Below, piece after piece: positions 28,801-38,177 of a stretch of DNA of 64,000 nt. Positions within the stretch are counted from its first letter, which is position 1; each line of letters begins with the position of its first letter. The stretch covers positions 5,474,577 through 5,538,576 of the forward strand of contig NZ_KB731324.1 of NCBI RefSeq assembly GCF_000353285.1, read 5' to 3'. The notes below the pieces were generated by a model, which saw only the letters and a program-made list of their open reading frames with translations, was not told where the DNA came from and did not search any database. Source of the DNA: Leptolyngbya boryana PCC 6306 (lineage in GTDB: Bacteria > Cyanobacteriota > Cyanobacteriia > Leptolyngbyales > Leptolyngbyaceae). A program made the translations under genes and the position numbers.

Positions 28801-28822
28801 CGGTAATCCTACAATATTACCG
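28801..28822 (+). promoter_or_regulatory. 22-bp dyad CGGTAAT-N8-ATTACCG before sbpA (copy 2)
   Basis: Seven-base arms match perfectly around an eight-base centre. The site continues into TAGATTAGGAG; AGGAG is the ribosome site of the gene starting at 28842. TACAAT in the centre could be a -10 element, so a bound protein would block transcription. Confidence 0.7.
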
Positions 28823-28841
28823 TAGATTAGGAGAACAATTC

Positions 28842-29987
28842 ATGAAGTTGAAGCACCATCCACATGAGCTAGCACCACGCTTGGCTCAAACCTTCAAAAC
28901 ACTATTTAATCTGCACTCTGTCAGAAAATTCGTTTCACTCTTTGTGATCGGCACGACCTTGAGCCTCGCTATCGCCTCCTGCGGCGGCAACACCGCTTCA
29001 ACTTCTTCTAGTCCCAATAGCGCTAGCCCCGTTGCCAATTCCGCTAAAGAGGTCGAACTCACCCTCGTCGGCTATGCCGTCCCCAAAGCCGCTCACGATG
29101 CCATCATTCCTAAGTTCGTCGAGAAGTGGCAAAAAGAAAAAGGGCAAACCGTCACCTTCAAACAAAGCTACGGTGGCTCAGGCTCTCAAACTCGCGCCAT
29201 TATTGATGGTCTTGAAGCCGATGTCGCCAACTTAGCGATCGCCGCAGATACCGAAAAGCTCGTCAAAGCCGGATTTGTCAATTCTGACTGGACGACCAAA
29301 ACCCCGAATAATGGCATTGTCGCCAAAACGGTCGCTGCGGTGATTGTCCGTCCCGGTAATCCCAAAAATATCAAAACCTTTGATGATTTGACCCGTCCCG
29401 ATGTCAAATGGGTCACGGCAGACCCGAAAACCTCGGGGGGCGCTCGCTGGAACTTCCTCGCTCTCTGGGATCATGCTTTGAGAGCCAACAATAAGGATGA
29501 AGCTAAAGCGACCGAATTTGTCACTAAAGCGTTTGCGAATGTGGCAGTCCTGGCAAAAGATGCCCGCGAATCGACTGACGCATTCTCCAAGCAGGGACAA
29601 GGCGATGCCTTGATCAACTATGAGAATGAGGTGATTCTGGCACAGCAAAAGGGGGAAAAGCTGGAATATGTCGTGCCAGATCCCAATGTGTCGATCGATA
29701 TTCCGATTTCGGTGATTGATAAGAACGTGGATAAGCATGGCACGCGGGAAGTTGCAGAGGCATTTGTGCAGTATTTGTACACCCCGGAAGCACAAGCCGA
29801 ATTCGTCAAGTTAGGCTTCCGCCCGTTGGATGGTGCCCCGGTGAAGACAAAAGAGAATACGGACAAGTACCCGGCGGTGAAGACCTTGGGCACGATTCAG
29901 GAGTATGGCGGGTGGAGCCAAGCACAGAAGAAGTTCTTTGACGATGGAGCGGTCTTCGACCAAGTCCAAGCTTCGATCAAACGTTAG
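28842..29987 (+). CDS. sbpA: Sulfate ABC transporter substrate-binding protein 2
   Basis: From ATG 28842 (ribosome site TAGGAG) the protein has 381 residues. A long basic head precedes a lipoprotein-like signal ending LAIASCGG near 65. The binding domain has TFKQSYGGSGSQTRAIIDG, KTSGGARWNFLALWD and GDALINYENEVILAQ. It heads the cysT-cysW-cysA run. From about 28960 onward codon use is GC-rich (many GCC, CCC, GTC), quite unlike neighbours and unlike its own first 100 bases. This suggests recombination with foreign DNA. Confidence 0.93.
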   Translation: MKLKHHPHELAPRLAQTFKTLFNLHSVRKFVSLFVIGTTLSLAIASCGGNTASTSSSPNSASPVANSAKEVELTLVGYAVPKAAHDAIIPKFVEKWQKEKGQTVTFKQSYGGSGSQTRAIIDGLEADVANLAIAADTEKLVKAGFVNSDWTTKTPNNGIVAKTVAAVIVRPGNPKNIKTFDDLTRPDVKWVTADPKTSGGARWNFLALWDHALRANNKDEAKATEFVTKAFANVAVLAKDARESTDAFSKQGQGDALINYENEVILAQQKGEKLEYVVPDPNVSIDIPISVIDKNVDKHGTREVAEAFVQYLYTPEAQAEFVKLGFRPLDGAPVKTKENTDKYPAVKTLGTIQEYGGWSQAQKKFFDDGAVFDQVQASIKR

Positions 29988-30059
29988 GCATAAATAGAGC
30001 CGCAGCAAGAACATTCAATCTCTGCGGCTCTAACTTTCTGGTTTTATTTGGAGTACTGT

Positions 30060-30947
30060 ATGGCTTCTTCTGCTCAAGTTCCCTCTCGAAAAGGACCAAT
30101 TTGGAAAGCGTGGGGACGATCGATCGTTCAGATGCCGTGGACATGGCGGATCATGCTGTCATATTTGACCGTGATGCTGTTTATTCCGGTTGTAGCAATG
30201 CTATTAAAATCTGCAACAGTCGGTCCTGCGGAGTTTTGGCGGATTGCGACGAGTCCAATTGCGCTTTCTACTTATGACATTACTTTTACGACTTCATTAG
30301 TTGCTGCATTGATTAATGGATTCTTTGGAACCCTGATCGCTTGGATCTTAGTGCGATATGACTTTCCACTGAAGCGGTTAGTCGATGCTTCCGTTGACTT
30401 ACCTTTCGCTTTACCGACCGCAGTTGCAGGTCTAACCTTAGCAACGGTCTATAGCGAAAATGGCTGGCTTGGTTCATTACTTGCCCCATTTGGAATCAAG
30501 GTTGCCTTTACTCGGGTTGGTGTTGGGATCGCGATGCTCTTTATCTCATTACCATTTGTAATTCGCACAGTGCAGCCCGTTCTCTCAGAAATAGAAAAAG
30601 AAGTCGAAGAGGCAGCTTGGAGTTTAGGAGCTTCACCTTGGCAGACTTTTCAACGAGTTGTTCTGCCGCCCTTGTTTCCAGCAATTTTAACTGGAGTTGC
30701 GCTAGGGTTCTCTCGCGCTGTAGGTGAATATGGCTCAACTGTCATCATTTCATCGAACACTCCTTTTCGCGATTTGATTGCACCGATCCTGATTTTCCAG
30801 CGTTTAGAACAATATGACTACGCTGGAGCAACAGTGATCGGCATGGTTCTATTGATGATTTCGCTCTTGATCTTGCTTGCACTCAACGTCTTGCAAAATT
30901 GGGGAAGACGCTACGACACGGGATCTAGCAGAATGCCTGGGCATTAG
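30060..30947 (+). CDS. cysT: Sulfate ABC transporter permease CysT
   Basis: I use ATG 30060, preceded by GGAG at seven bases, giving 295 residues. It has six membrane helices and the EAA loop ([20 protein letters not shown]) that contacts the ATPase Cys[19 protein letters not shown] is typical of CysT. It is the first of two permease genes; cysW follows 16 bases downstream. Together they form the inner-membrane channel for sulfate and thiosulfate. Confidence 0.94.
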   Translation: MASSAQVPSRKGPIWKAWGRSIVQMPWTWRIMLSYLTVMLFIPVVAMLLKSATVGPAEFWRIATSPIALSTYDITFTTSLVAALINGFFGTLIAWILVRYDFPLKRLVDASVDLPFALPTAVAGLTLATVYSENGWLGSLLAPFGIKVAFTRVGVGIAMLFISLPFVIRTVQPVLSEIEKEVEEAAWSLGASPWQTFQRVVLPPLFPAILTGVALGFSRAVGEYGSTVIISSNTPFRDLIAPILIFQRLEQYDYAGATVIGMVLLMISLLILLALNVLQNWGRRYDTGSSRMPGH

Positions 30948-30963
30948 TTAGGAGATTAAAACA

Positions 30964-31827
30964 ATGACGACGATCGCGGATGCTCCACGTTCAGCTCAAA
31001 CAAGAAAAACAACGCAACAAAAAAGTTGGGTTCCAATTCTACTCATTGGTATCGGTATTGCCTACCTGGGGCTAATCCTATACATTCCTGCCATCAATGT
31101 TTTTTACCAGGCGTTTAAGGGAGGTGTTGCACCCTTTCTCTCGAACTTGACACAGCCGAATTTTATTCACGCGATTAAGTTAACTGTGATGCTAGCCGCG
31201 ATCGCAGTTCCGCTCAATACAGTTTTTGGACTCTGTACTGCTTGGGCACTGGCTCGCAAACAGTTCCGAGGACGCACCTTGTTACTGAGCATCATTGACC
31301 TACCGTTTGCAATTTCTCCCGTTGTCGCAGGTTTGATGATCGTCTTGCTGTATGGGCGACTCGGTTGGTTCGGAACATGGTTACAAGCCAACGATATTCG
31401 GATTGTGTTTGCTTTTCCGGGCATGCTACTTGCAACGATGTTTGTGAGTATGCCTTTTGTGGCAAGAGAAGTGATCCCAGTTCTAGAAGAAGCGGGAGCC
31501 GATCAAGAAGAAGCGGCAAAAACCTTGGGTGCAAATGGTTGGCAGACATTCTGGCGGGTCACACTGCCGAGTATTCGGTGGGGATTGCTCTATGGAATTA
31601 TCCTGACCAATGCTAGAGCAATGGGCGAATTTGGAGCGGTCTCGGTTGTGTCAGGTAACTTAGCTGGAAAAACGCAAAGTTTACCGTTGTTTGTAGAAGA
31701 AGCCTACAAACAATATGAAACAGAATCAGCTTACTCAGCAGCCGTATTGCTAGCCTTGCTTGCGGTCGTTACTTTGGTGCTGAAAGAGATCATGGAACGA
31801 AAGACGCGCATCAAAGAAGTGGAATAG
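30964..31827 (+). CDS. cysW: Sulfate ABC transporter permease CysW
   Basis: This 287-residue partner of CysT has six helices. SIIDLPFAISPVVAGLMIVL and the EAA loop EEAAKTLGANGWQTFWRV are typical of CysW, as is the C-terminal EFGAVSVVSGNLAGKTQSL. TAGGAGATTAAAAC before the ATG gives a good ribosome site. It is followed by a 148-base gap before cysA with a possible separate promoter. Confidence 0.94.
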   Translation: MTTIADAPRSAQTRKTTQQKSWVPILLIGIGIAYLGLILYIPAINVFYQAFKGGVAPFLSNLTQPNFIHAIKLTVMLAAIAVPLNTVFGLCTAWALARKQFRGRTLLLSIIDLPFAISPVVAGLMIVLLYGRLGWFGTWLQANDIRIVFAFPGMLLATMFVSMPFVAREVIPVLEEAGADQEEAAKTLGANGWQTFWRVTLPSIRWGLLYGIILTNARAMGEFGAVSVVSGNLAGKTQSLPLFVEEAYKQYETESAYSAAVLLALLAVVTLVLKEIMERKTRIKEVE

Positions 31828-31931
31828 CAGTGATGGCACAGAGCAGACAAGTTTTTCCTAACCCTGAAAATATGTGTTCAACGTTACAAAGAAAACCCGA
31901 ACCTGACTAATATACTGTTATTCTATGGATA

Positions 31932-31942
31932 AACCGTAGAAT
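31932..31942 (+). promoter_or_regulatory. AACCGTAGAAT half-site before cysA
   Basis: The half-site resembles TACCGTAGATTA of the strong dyads and is 34 bases upstream of the GTG of cysA. It may give cysA its own regulated start apart from the cysT-cysW transcript. Confidence 0.35.
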
Positions 31943-31975
31943 GCAGGGAAAACTTCTCTGGAGGATTGAGGCACC

Positions 31976-32995
31976 GTGGGTATTGAAGTACAAAACGTTT
32001 CCAAGCACTATGGCTCGTTTCATGCGGTTGATCAAGTCAACTTAAGCATCAAAACTGGCTCTCTCGTTGCATTATTAGGACCTTCTGGGTCAGGTAAATC
32101 AACGCTCTTGCGCATGATAGCAGGATTAGAAACCCCAGATGAAGGACGGATTGCATTAATTGGTCGCGATGCGACATATCAATCAGTCCAGGATCGCAAT
32201 ATTGGCTTTGTGTTTCAGCACTATGCGCTGTTCAAGCATTTGACGATTCGAGAAAATATTGCATTTGCTTTGGATATTCGCAAGAAGCCCAAAGCAAAAA
32301 TTAAAGAGCGCGTGGAAGAACTCCTAGAGCTAGTTCAGCTACAAGGATTTGGCGATCGCTATCCGTCTCAACTCTCTGGCGGACAACGCCAACGGGTTGC
32401 ACTCGCAAGAGCTTTAGCCGTACAACCGCAAGTATTGCTACTCGATGAACCTTTTGGAGCGCTCGATGCCAAAGTCAGAAAAGAACTGCGAGCTTGGCTC
32501 CGACGGTTGCACAAAGACGTGAACGTTACCACAGTGTTTGTCACTCACGATCAAGAAGAAGCAATGGAAGTTGCAGATGAAATCGTGGTGATGAATCGCG
32601 GTCGAATTGAGCAAGTCGGAACTGCAACAGATATCTATGATCATCCTGCTTCTGCGTTTGTCATGAGCTTTATTGGTCCAGTCAATGTGGTTCCTGCTCG
32701 TGCAGGCATTTTACCCAACGACGGCAACAAGATTTTAGATTCCGATCGCGTGTTCTTGCGTCCGCATGACATTGATATCGAGCTAATCCCGTCCTCAGAA
32801 TCAGTTTCAGCCCAGGTCGATCGCGTGATCCACTTAGGTTGGGAAATTGTCGTTGAAATCCGACTTGAATCTGGGGAATTAGTGACTGCGAATCTGAGCC
32901 GCGATCGTTTTAATCAACTCAGCCTAGAGCCACAACAACGCATCTACATTAAGCCGAAAGTTGTGAAGACATTTCCAGCCTACGCACTGAGCTAG
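31976..32995 (+). CDS. cysA: Sulfate ABC transporter ATP-binding protein CysA
   Basis: The 339-residue ATPase starts at GTG 31976 after GGAGG. Walker A is GPSGSGKST, the signature [14 protein letters not shown], Walker B VLLLDEP, and the switch histidine is in [14 protein letters not shown]-like C-terminal regulatory domain starts near 235 ([11 protein letters not shown]). It drives sulfate import with CysT and CysW. A second Rrf2 gene follows 129 bases downstream. Confidence 0.94.
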   Translation: MGIEVQNVSKHYGSFHAVDQVNLSIKTGSLVALLGPSGSGKSTLLRMIAGLETPDEGRIALIGRDATYQSVQDRNIGFVFQHYALFKHLTIRENIAFALDIRKKPKAKIKERVEELLELVQLQGFGDRYPSQLSGGQRQRVALARALAVQPQVLLLDEPFGALDAKVRKELRAWLRRLHKDVNVTTVFVTHDQEEAMEVADEIVVMNRGRIEQVGTATDIYDHPASAFVMSFIGPVNVVPARAGILPNDGNKILDSDRVFLRPHDIDIELIPSSESVSAQVDRVIHLGWEIVVEIRLESGELVTANLSRDRFNQLSLEPQQRIYIKPKVVKTFPAYALS

Positions 32996-33124
32996 CTTGA
33001 GCCAAGACGAATCCAACTGCCTTTCTCTCTTGCAATTGTGCCCAGGAAGCAGAGAGAAAGACTGCTCTACTTTTAGGACTAACAGTTTTACGATACAAAA
33101 TGAGTCAATCTACCGAGTGTTTGA

Positions 33125-33589
33125 ATGCAATCAGATCTCTCTAGCTATACTCCTATAGAACTGACTTCTAGGATTGAGTATGCATTGCTGACACTCTTAG
33201 AACTTGTGGGTCATGCAAATCGAAGTTATGCGCCGCTCACGATTACAGAAATTGCTTCAAAACATTCTATTCCTGAGCGCTATTTAGAACAGATTATGAC
33301 GATTCTCCGGCGTGGGGGACTCGTCCGCAGCTATCGAGGGTCTAGAGGTGGCTATGTTCTTGCACGCGATGCAAAAGAAATTACTTTATTTGAAATCGTT
33401 GCGTTCGTGGATGGAGAGCGCAAACCCAGAGAATTAGAGGTTACGCCAAATTTAGAGCGGCAAATTGTTTATAACGTTTGGCAGAGCCTCAATACACTCT
33501 CTCAAAAATTTCTCACGGGCATTACGCTAGAAGATCTCTACCGAGAGTGGGATGAGAACCAGCGTGGCAATCCGATGTACTACATTTAG
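33125..33589 (+). CDS. Rrf2-family regulator 2, cysteine-free (CymR-like candidate)
   Basis: This 154-residue regulator resembles Rrf2 regulator 1: SRIEYALLTLLELVGH, PERYLEQIMTILRRGGLVRS, RGSRGGYVLARDAKEITL. It has no cysteine at all, so it cannot bind a cluster, like CymR. It ends in NPMYYI, matching the MFYI end of regulator 1 and the tail recalled for CymR, which interacts with CysK. An AATCTACCGAG half-site lies just upstream (33107). Its place after cysA suggests control of sulfate uptake genes. Confidence 0.82.
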   Translation: MQSDLSSYTPIELTSRIEYALLTLLELVGHANRSYAPLTITEIASKHSIPERYLEQIMTILRRGGLVRSYRGSRGGYVLARDAKEITLFEIVAFVDGERKPRELEVTPNLERQIVYNVWQSLNTLSQKFLTGITLEDLYREWDENQRGNPMYYI

Positions 33590-33852
33590 CTATCAAAGAC
33601 ATAGAATATGATTTTGTTCTCAGGATGCATACCGTTCTGCTGAGGCAAAATCTTCTGCTGCAAAAGCAATGTTTCGATTTTCTAAATTTTGAGAGCTAGC
33701 TTCAATCGCTGCACCTCGTTTGCATGAGAATACCGAGGGGTATTTCTTTCATGCTCATATTTTGTACAAAACTAAATTTTTCGTCCTTGTGACAATGTTC
33801 TGTTAAAATACGGTAAGTCTATCAAGATTTAGGTAATAGGGAGCAGGATACT

Positions 33853-34278
33853 GTGAGTCAAGCCGGATTTCAAAGAATCACCTGGAAAAGAATTCGAGGA
33901 GGTCTACTTTTTGCACTGGGTTGGTTACTGTCGCCGCTGTGCTGGTGGAACGATTTGATTTTTAATCTGCCCGTCGCATATGGATTTGGATATGTATTGA
34001 GTAAACTTTCTCCAGATTGGTTCTTGGGCGGCACGATCGCGGGTTATTGGCTCTCGAATCTCGTCGGAATTTTGCTGATGCAAGTGGGAGCGATCGAAGT
34101 TTTTCAAAATCAAGACCGCAATTTGAAGAAAGACCTGTTGTGGGGTGTAGTTTCTTCGACTGCATTTACCGTTCTTGCGATCGCGCTGATTCAATTTCAG
34201 ATTCTTGAGATTCCGACTTCGCTTTTAGAAGGTTCCTTTGATCTTGCTTCTTTACTACCAAGAGTCAAAGGAGAATAA
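33853..34278 (+). CDS. Small membrane protein upstream of TauE/SafE (141 aa)
   Basis: GTG 33853 follows AGGGAGCAGGAT. The protein has three membrane helices (GLLFALGWLLSPLCWWNDLI, TIAGYWLSNLVGILLMQVGA, STAFTVLAIALIQFQI). It is translated five bases before the TauE gene, so the two probably act together. I recognise no family name. A partial sulfur motif, AATACGGTAAG, lies at about 33808. Membrane partner or stabiliser of the exporter is a guess. Confidence 0.6.
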   Translation: MSQAGFQRITWKRIRGGLLFALGWLLSPLCWWNDLIFNLPVAYGFGYVLSKLSPDWFLGGTIAGYWLSNLVGILLMQVGAIEVFQNQDRNLKKDLLWGVVSSTAFTVLAIALIQFQILEIPTSLLEGSFDLASLLPRVKGE

Positions 34279-34283
34279 CCGAG

Positions 34284-35081
34284 ATGAATTATTTATTACT
34301 CTCTTGCTTTAGCTTCGGGGTTGGCATTGTTGTGGGACTGACTGGAATTGGTGGCGCTTCACTGATTACCCCAATGCTGATTTTCGTGTTTCAAGTGCCT
34401 GCTTCTGTTGCGGTCAGTTCCGATGTTGTCGCAGCGACCCTGATGAAAGTCATCGGCGGTGTCAAACATTGGCGACAGAAAACATTAGATCTAGGTGCCG
34501 TTCGCTGGTTAGCATTCGGAAGTGTGCCTGGCTCGCTTTTAGGAGTTGCAACATTGCACTGGTTGCGGCAATTTGGCGAAGTAAATTTAGATTCGATACT
34601 CTTGCATCTGATTGGCTATGCGATTTTGCTCGTGACAGCGACCGCATTAGTTCAACTTCTCCTCATGACCTTTGCACCAGCGTGGGAACTGCCCACTTTG
34701 CCCAAGTTAGATTTAGAGACACAGACAGGTCGAATGAGCGCGATCGCACTGGGCGCAATTCTCGGCTACATTGTCGGGATGACGAGCGTTTCATCGGGTT
34801 CGATGTTCGCACTCGTGCTGATTGCATTCTTTCAGCTAGATGCCCAAAAATTAGTCGGAACGGATCTGGCTCAAGCAGCAATTTTATTGACATTTACTTC
34901 GATCGGACATCTGACTCTAGGAACTGTAGATTGGCACTTAGTCTTGCCGATTTGGATCGGATCAGTTCCAGGTGTGATCGTGGGTGCAAAACTCTGCAAA
35001 CTTACACCCCAACGCCCGCTTAGATTTGTGATTTATCTGATGCTCGTGATGGTGAGTTGGAAGCTGGCGCATTCCGCTTAA
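34284..35081 (+). CDS. TauE/SafE-family sulfite/organosulfur exporter 1
   Basis: The 265-residue protein has about eight membrane helices and the two internal family repeats: GIVVGLTGIGGASLITPML and, in the second half, YIVGMTSVSSGSMFALVL. Members export sulfite, sulfoacetate or related anions, or import them. GGAGAATAACCGAG before the ATG is its ribosome site. The end overlaps the convergent DUF1634 gene by four bases. A role in removing excess sulfite after sulfonate breakdown fits the context. Confidence 0.88.
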   Translation: MNYLLLSCFSFGVGIVVGLTGIGGASLITPMLIFVFQVPASVAVSSDVVAATLMKVIGGVKHWRQKTLDLGAVRWLAFGSVPGSLLGVATLHWLRQFGEVNLDSILLHLIGYAILLVTATALVQLLLMTFAPAWELPTLPKLDLETQTGRMSAIALGAILGYIVGMTSVSSGSMFALVLIAFFQLDAQKLVGTDLAQAAILLTFTSIGHLTLGTVDWHLVLPIWIGSVPGVIVGAKLCKLTPQRPLRFVIYLMLVMVSWKLAHSA

Positions 35082-35503
35082 AAGTACGCACCCACAAAGC
35101 TATAAATCAAGCCAGATAAAACTAAAAACGTAATTGCAGCATAAGTATAATCTCTCCATCTGAGAAATGTCACCAGAGAAAGCAAGACTCGAAGAATGGG
35201 AGTTGCAATTAAGACGAGTAATCCGAGTTGAATGATGCCGCGACGATGCCCTTCAAGCAGTGCTTGAACGACACCACTCGGAGAGCGATAGATCGCAGGT
35301 TCACCCTGAAAAACCCGATAATCAACAGGTTCAGCATGATGATGAATCAAATACAAAATTCCACCAACTAATACAATCAAGCTAGAGAGTTGCACACCAT
35401 AGCGTAGTAGATTGCTGATCCAAAGTTCTAGTTTTGCTTCTTGCGATCGATCCAGCGTTTCATCGCTTGAGGAATTCGATCGAGCTATCAGATCCTTGTA
35501 CAT
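35078..35503 (-). CDS. DUF1634 membrane protein
   Basis: The 141-residue protein has three membrane helices (LSSLIVLVGGILYLIHHHAE; LGLLVLIATPILRVLLSLVT; YAAITFLVLSGLIYSFVGAYF without full quotation). DUF1634 genes are typically found next to TauE/SafE genes, as here: the start is one base after the TauE stop. It is therefore likely a small subunit or modulator of that exporter. Three histidines follow the first helix. Confidence 0.8.
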   Translation of the reverse strand: MYKDLIARSNSSSDETLDRSQEAKLELWISNLLRYGVQLSSLIVLVGGILYLIHHHAEPVDYRVFQGEPAIYRSPSGVVQALLEGHRRGIIQLGLLVLIATPILRVLLSLVTFLRWRDYTYAAITFLVLSGLIYSFVGAYF

Positions 35504-36340
35504 CTACATCCCTCCAGCCAAACTGTTGTACACCATCTTAAATGCCATTGCCATCAAAACTAGGCTAAAGAGAATTCTTAATAGTTGAGTTTTAGCACCG
35601 ACTAAAACTTTCGCACCGAGCAATGCGCCAGGAAATACTCCTAGCATCACAGGCATTGATAGTCCTGGATCAATATAACCTCGTGCTAGATATACACCTG
35701 CCGAAGCAGCAGCCGTCACGCCGATCATAAAGTTACTGGTCGTCGTCGAAACCTTGAACGGGAGCCGCATCGCTTGATCCATTGCAAGCACCTTGAATCC
35801 ACCCGATCCAATTCCTAGCAATCCAGACAAAACGCCTGCAACCATCATCACGCTAAAACCAACTGGAACCGACTGCGCCTCATAGCTCATCTCACCTTGA
35901 GGAGTGGGACAAGTTCCATTTAATTTCAGTTGTACAGCTAACGGATCAGAGTCTTGATGTTCAAAAAAATCAGGTCGCGGCTGTTGAGCTAAATAAGCAG
36001 AATAAAGTAATGTTGCCGCTAAGACGACAGTTAACGCCTTAACTGAAATAAAGGCTCCAATCAAAGCACCCACTAACGCTCCAATCACTGTTGCGACCTC
36101 TAGAAACATGCCTAAGCGTAAGTTCGTGAGTCCTTGCTTAATATAAGTTGAAGCAGCCGCAGAAGAAGTCGCAATCACAGAGACAAGAGAAGCCCCGATC
36201 GCATAGCGAATATCAACTCCAAACACTGACGTTAACAGCGGAACAAGCACAACCCCACCGCCCAATCCTGTCAGTGCTCCTAGGAATCCAGCAGTGAATG
36301 AACCCAACCAAACTAGTAATGAAAATTCTAGGATATTCAA
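35504..36340 (-). CDS. TauE/SafE-family exporter 2
   Basis: The 278-residue protein has the family repeats GFLGALTGLGGGVVLVPLLT and GVLSGLLGIGSGGFKVLAMD. Between them is a soluble loop of about 40 residues (HQDSDPLAVQLKLNGTCPTP). It is followed directly by DUF1634 on the same strand. The two TauE genes in the window are only distantly alike, so they probably handle different anions. Confidence 0.88.
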   Translation of the reverse strand: MNILEFSLLVWLGSFTAGFLGALTGLGGGVVLVPLLTSVFGVDIRYAIGASLVSVIATSSAAASTYIKQGLTNLRLGMFLEVATVIGALVGALIGAFISVKALTVVLAATLLYSAYLAQQPRPDFFEHQDSDPLAVQLKLNGTCPTPQGEMSYEAQSVPVGFSVMMVAGVLSGLLGIGSGGFKVLAMDQAMRLPFKVSTTTSNFMIGVTAAASAGVYLARGYIDPGLSMPVMLGVFPGALLGAKVLVGAKTQLLRILFSLVLMAMAFKMVYNSLAGGM

Positions 36341-36354
36341 GTTGTGTCATCCTT

Positions 36355-37086
36355 TTAGGTTTGTAATTCTTCCGGCATCAGCGAGGTTTCTTCTGAAGGG
36401 GGTTCCAAGTTTTCAGGCTTCAGGTGCGGTCGAATGATTAAGTTTACTCCAATCACCCAAGCCAGCGACACCATCCAGCCAGCCAAAATATCACTTGGAA
36501 AGTGAACCCCCAGATAAAGGCGAGTCCACCCGATCGTCACAACAAAACCGCTTCCAAGGGTTGCAATCAGCCAGCACCACCGACTCCCCCAAGTGAGAAT
36601 GACTAAGGCAGCAATAAAACTCATACTCGACATCGCATGCCCGCTCGGAAAAGAAAAACCAGCATGAGCAGCAGCCTCCCACAAAGCAGGGCGATCTCGA
36701 TGAAAAAGCGCTTTCGCAATCAGATTAATCACTCCAGTCCCACCAACTGCAAGTAATAGATAAGTCAGCGATCGCCATCTTTTCCGATAGAGCATGATCA
36801 CTGCAATTGCGATCGTCGCTGGAACGACTCCTTTCTTAACGCCGAGCGGTGTAATCGTTTTCGCAAAAGCATCCAACCCTGGCTGTGCAGTTTGATGAAT
36901 ACTCAGCAAGATGGAACGATCCCAAACGAAGCCGCCGTTTTGCCAAACGATGATTGCAAGTTGCTCAAAAATCAACAGTGGCAACCCGACTCCGACAAAC
37001 AATAATAGTAAGGTTTGCCAGTGAACGATGAGAAGCTTTTGAAATAGCTTCAAAAAAGATTGAAAACGATTCTCTAGATTGAACAT
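36355..37086 (-). CDS. PAP2-family phosphatase
   Basis: The 243-residue membrane protein has the three phosphatase motifs: K-x6-RP as KALFHRDRP, PSGHA, and the SR-x5-H-x3-D analogue as RLYLGVHFPSD. Six helices are likely. PAP2 enzymes remove phosphate from lipids such as phosphatidate or undecaprenyl diphosphate. The gene lies 14 bases before TauE 2 on the same strand. Its link with sulfur genes is not obvious. Confidence 0.87.
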   Translation of the reverse strand: MFNLENRFQSFLKLFQKLLIVHWQTLLLLFVGVGLPLLIFEQLAIIVWQNGGFVWDRSILLSIHQTAQPGLDAFAKTITPLGVKKGVVPATIAIAVIMLYRKRWRSLTYLLLAVGGTGVINLIAKALFHRDRPALWEAAAHAGFSFPSGHAMSSMSFIAALVILTWGSRWCWLIATLGSGFVVTIGWTRLYLGVHFPSDILAGWMVSLAWVIGVNLIIRPHLKPENLEPPSEETSLMPEELQT

Positions 37087-37097
37087 TGACCCAATTG

Positions 37098-37511
37098 CTA
37101 CTCAATCAAAACAGAATTCAGCCAGTCTAACGGCACCGTGAAGACATAGTAGATCACCCCAAGCCCCAAGAGTGCGACAGTCAAACTAGACAGAATCACC
37201 CATCGATCCGGAGGTTCATAGGTGTCTTCCTCAATATCGTTCCGAACTGCAAAATAATGCTGAGTTGAGAGCAATACTGCTAGCAGCCCAACAATAGAAA
37301 AAGCCAGCCCTAGCTGCCAGCCTGCACCCGGAGGTTGAGGCGCGATCGGTGGACGGAGAACTCGCAGACGAACAATCAGCACACCAAACCCCATCAAAGC
37401 AACCCCGCTCCGCATCCAAGCGAGATACGTCCGCTCATTCGCTAAATGATCTCGAATTCGATTGGGATTGAGTTTCTTGGGTGGAGATTGAGTTTCTACT
37501 TCGATCGTCAT
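37098..37511 (-). CDS. DUF202 (YidH-type) membrane protein
   Basis: The 137-residue protein has the DUF202 start DHLANERTYLAWMRSGVAL and three membrane helices. DUF202 proteins are small inner-membrane proteins of unknown function. It lies 11 bases upstream of the PAP2 gene on the same strand. A proline-rich loop (RPPIAPQPPGAGW) separates the first two helices. Confidence 0.82.
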   Translation of the reverse strand: MTIEVETQSPPKKLNPNRIRDHLANERTYLAWMRSGVALMGFGVLIVRLRVLRPPIAPQPPGAGWQLGLAFSIVGLLAVLLSTQHYFAVRNDIEEDTYEPPDRWVILSSLTVALLGLGVIYYVFTVPLDWLNSVLIE

Positions 37512-37543
37512 GGATTCACTCCTCGAATTCCCGTCTTTGGGTA

Positions 37544-38161
37544 CTAATCTTCAATTGGAGCATTCGGAAGGCTTGCCTGTATTGTTGCTACAGTTAAATC
37601 TGGAATCGGTAAGACACCATCACTCGATTTCGCAAATTTTGAAGGAGCAAGATTAAATTCTAGCTCTCCTTGAGCATTCACCGTTGCGTTGAGTCGCGTT
37701 CCACTCACAAATTGAGCAACAGTCGGTTCAGTCACTTCTGATAGTCCAGCTAACTTTGTTCCTGTTGGTAAATACACACCATCACAACTCCATTCATCTT
37801 CTGTAATTTCGCCATTGGCTAGATAGTAAAGCACGCTCGGAGATTGCGGAGCTTTCTTTGCTTTATGAGCGAAAACTGCGATCGTACTTCCTGTCGAGTT
37901 GCGACACTGGGAATAGTGCGATGCCGTCTCTAAAATGTACTTTTGAAGATTTAATGCTCCTAGCTTTTGCTCAATTTCAACCGGCGTTAAATCAGATTCT
38001 TCGGGAGATGCTTTAGCTTGGATAAGATTTGCGATCGCTTGCGTCACTTCAGCATACTCTGGCGTACCTGTGAGCTTTGGCGGATCAGCCCAGGCAGGTG
38101 AAGCTCCAACCAAATTGAGCAATAGCACAAGTGCAACCAGGATAATTCTAAAACCGTTCAT
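37544..38161 (-). CDS. Secreted two-cysteine protein, paralogue A of CadD-linked family
   Basis: I choose ATG 38159-38161 because GAGGAAG stands eight bases upstream; it gives 205 residues. A signal peptide (ILVALVLLLNLVGASPAWA) precedes a helical part (ATEYAEV-type start) and a core with Cys86 in SQCRNSTGSTIAVFA and Cys126 in EDEWSCDGVYLPTGT. Two homologues are at 41842 and 43103. It lies 16 bases after the CadD-like gene at 38178. The cysteines likely form a disulfide in the periplasm. No named domain is recognised. Confidence 0.7.
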   Translation of the reverse strand: MNGFRIILVALVLLLNLVGASPAWADPPKLTGTPEYAEVTQAIANLIQAKASPEESDLTPVEIEQKLGALNLQKYILETASHYSQCRNSTGSTIAVFAHKAKKAPQSPSVLYYLANGEITEDEWSCDGVYLPTGTKLAGLSEVTEPTVAQFVSGTRLNATVNAQGELEFNLAPSKFAKSSDGVLPIPDLTVATIQASLPNAPIED

Positions 38162-38177
38162 TGTTGGCTTCCTCATA

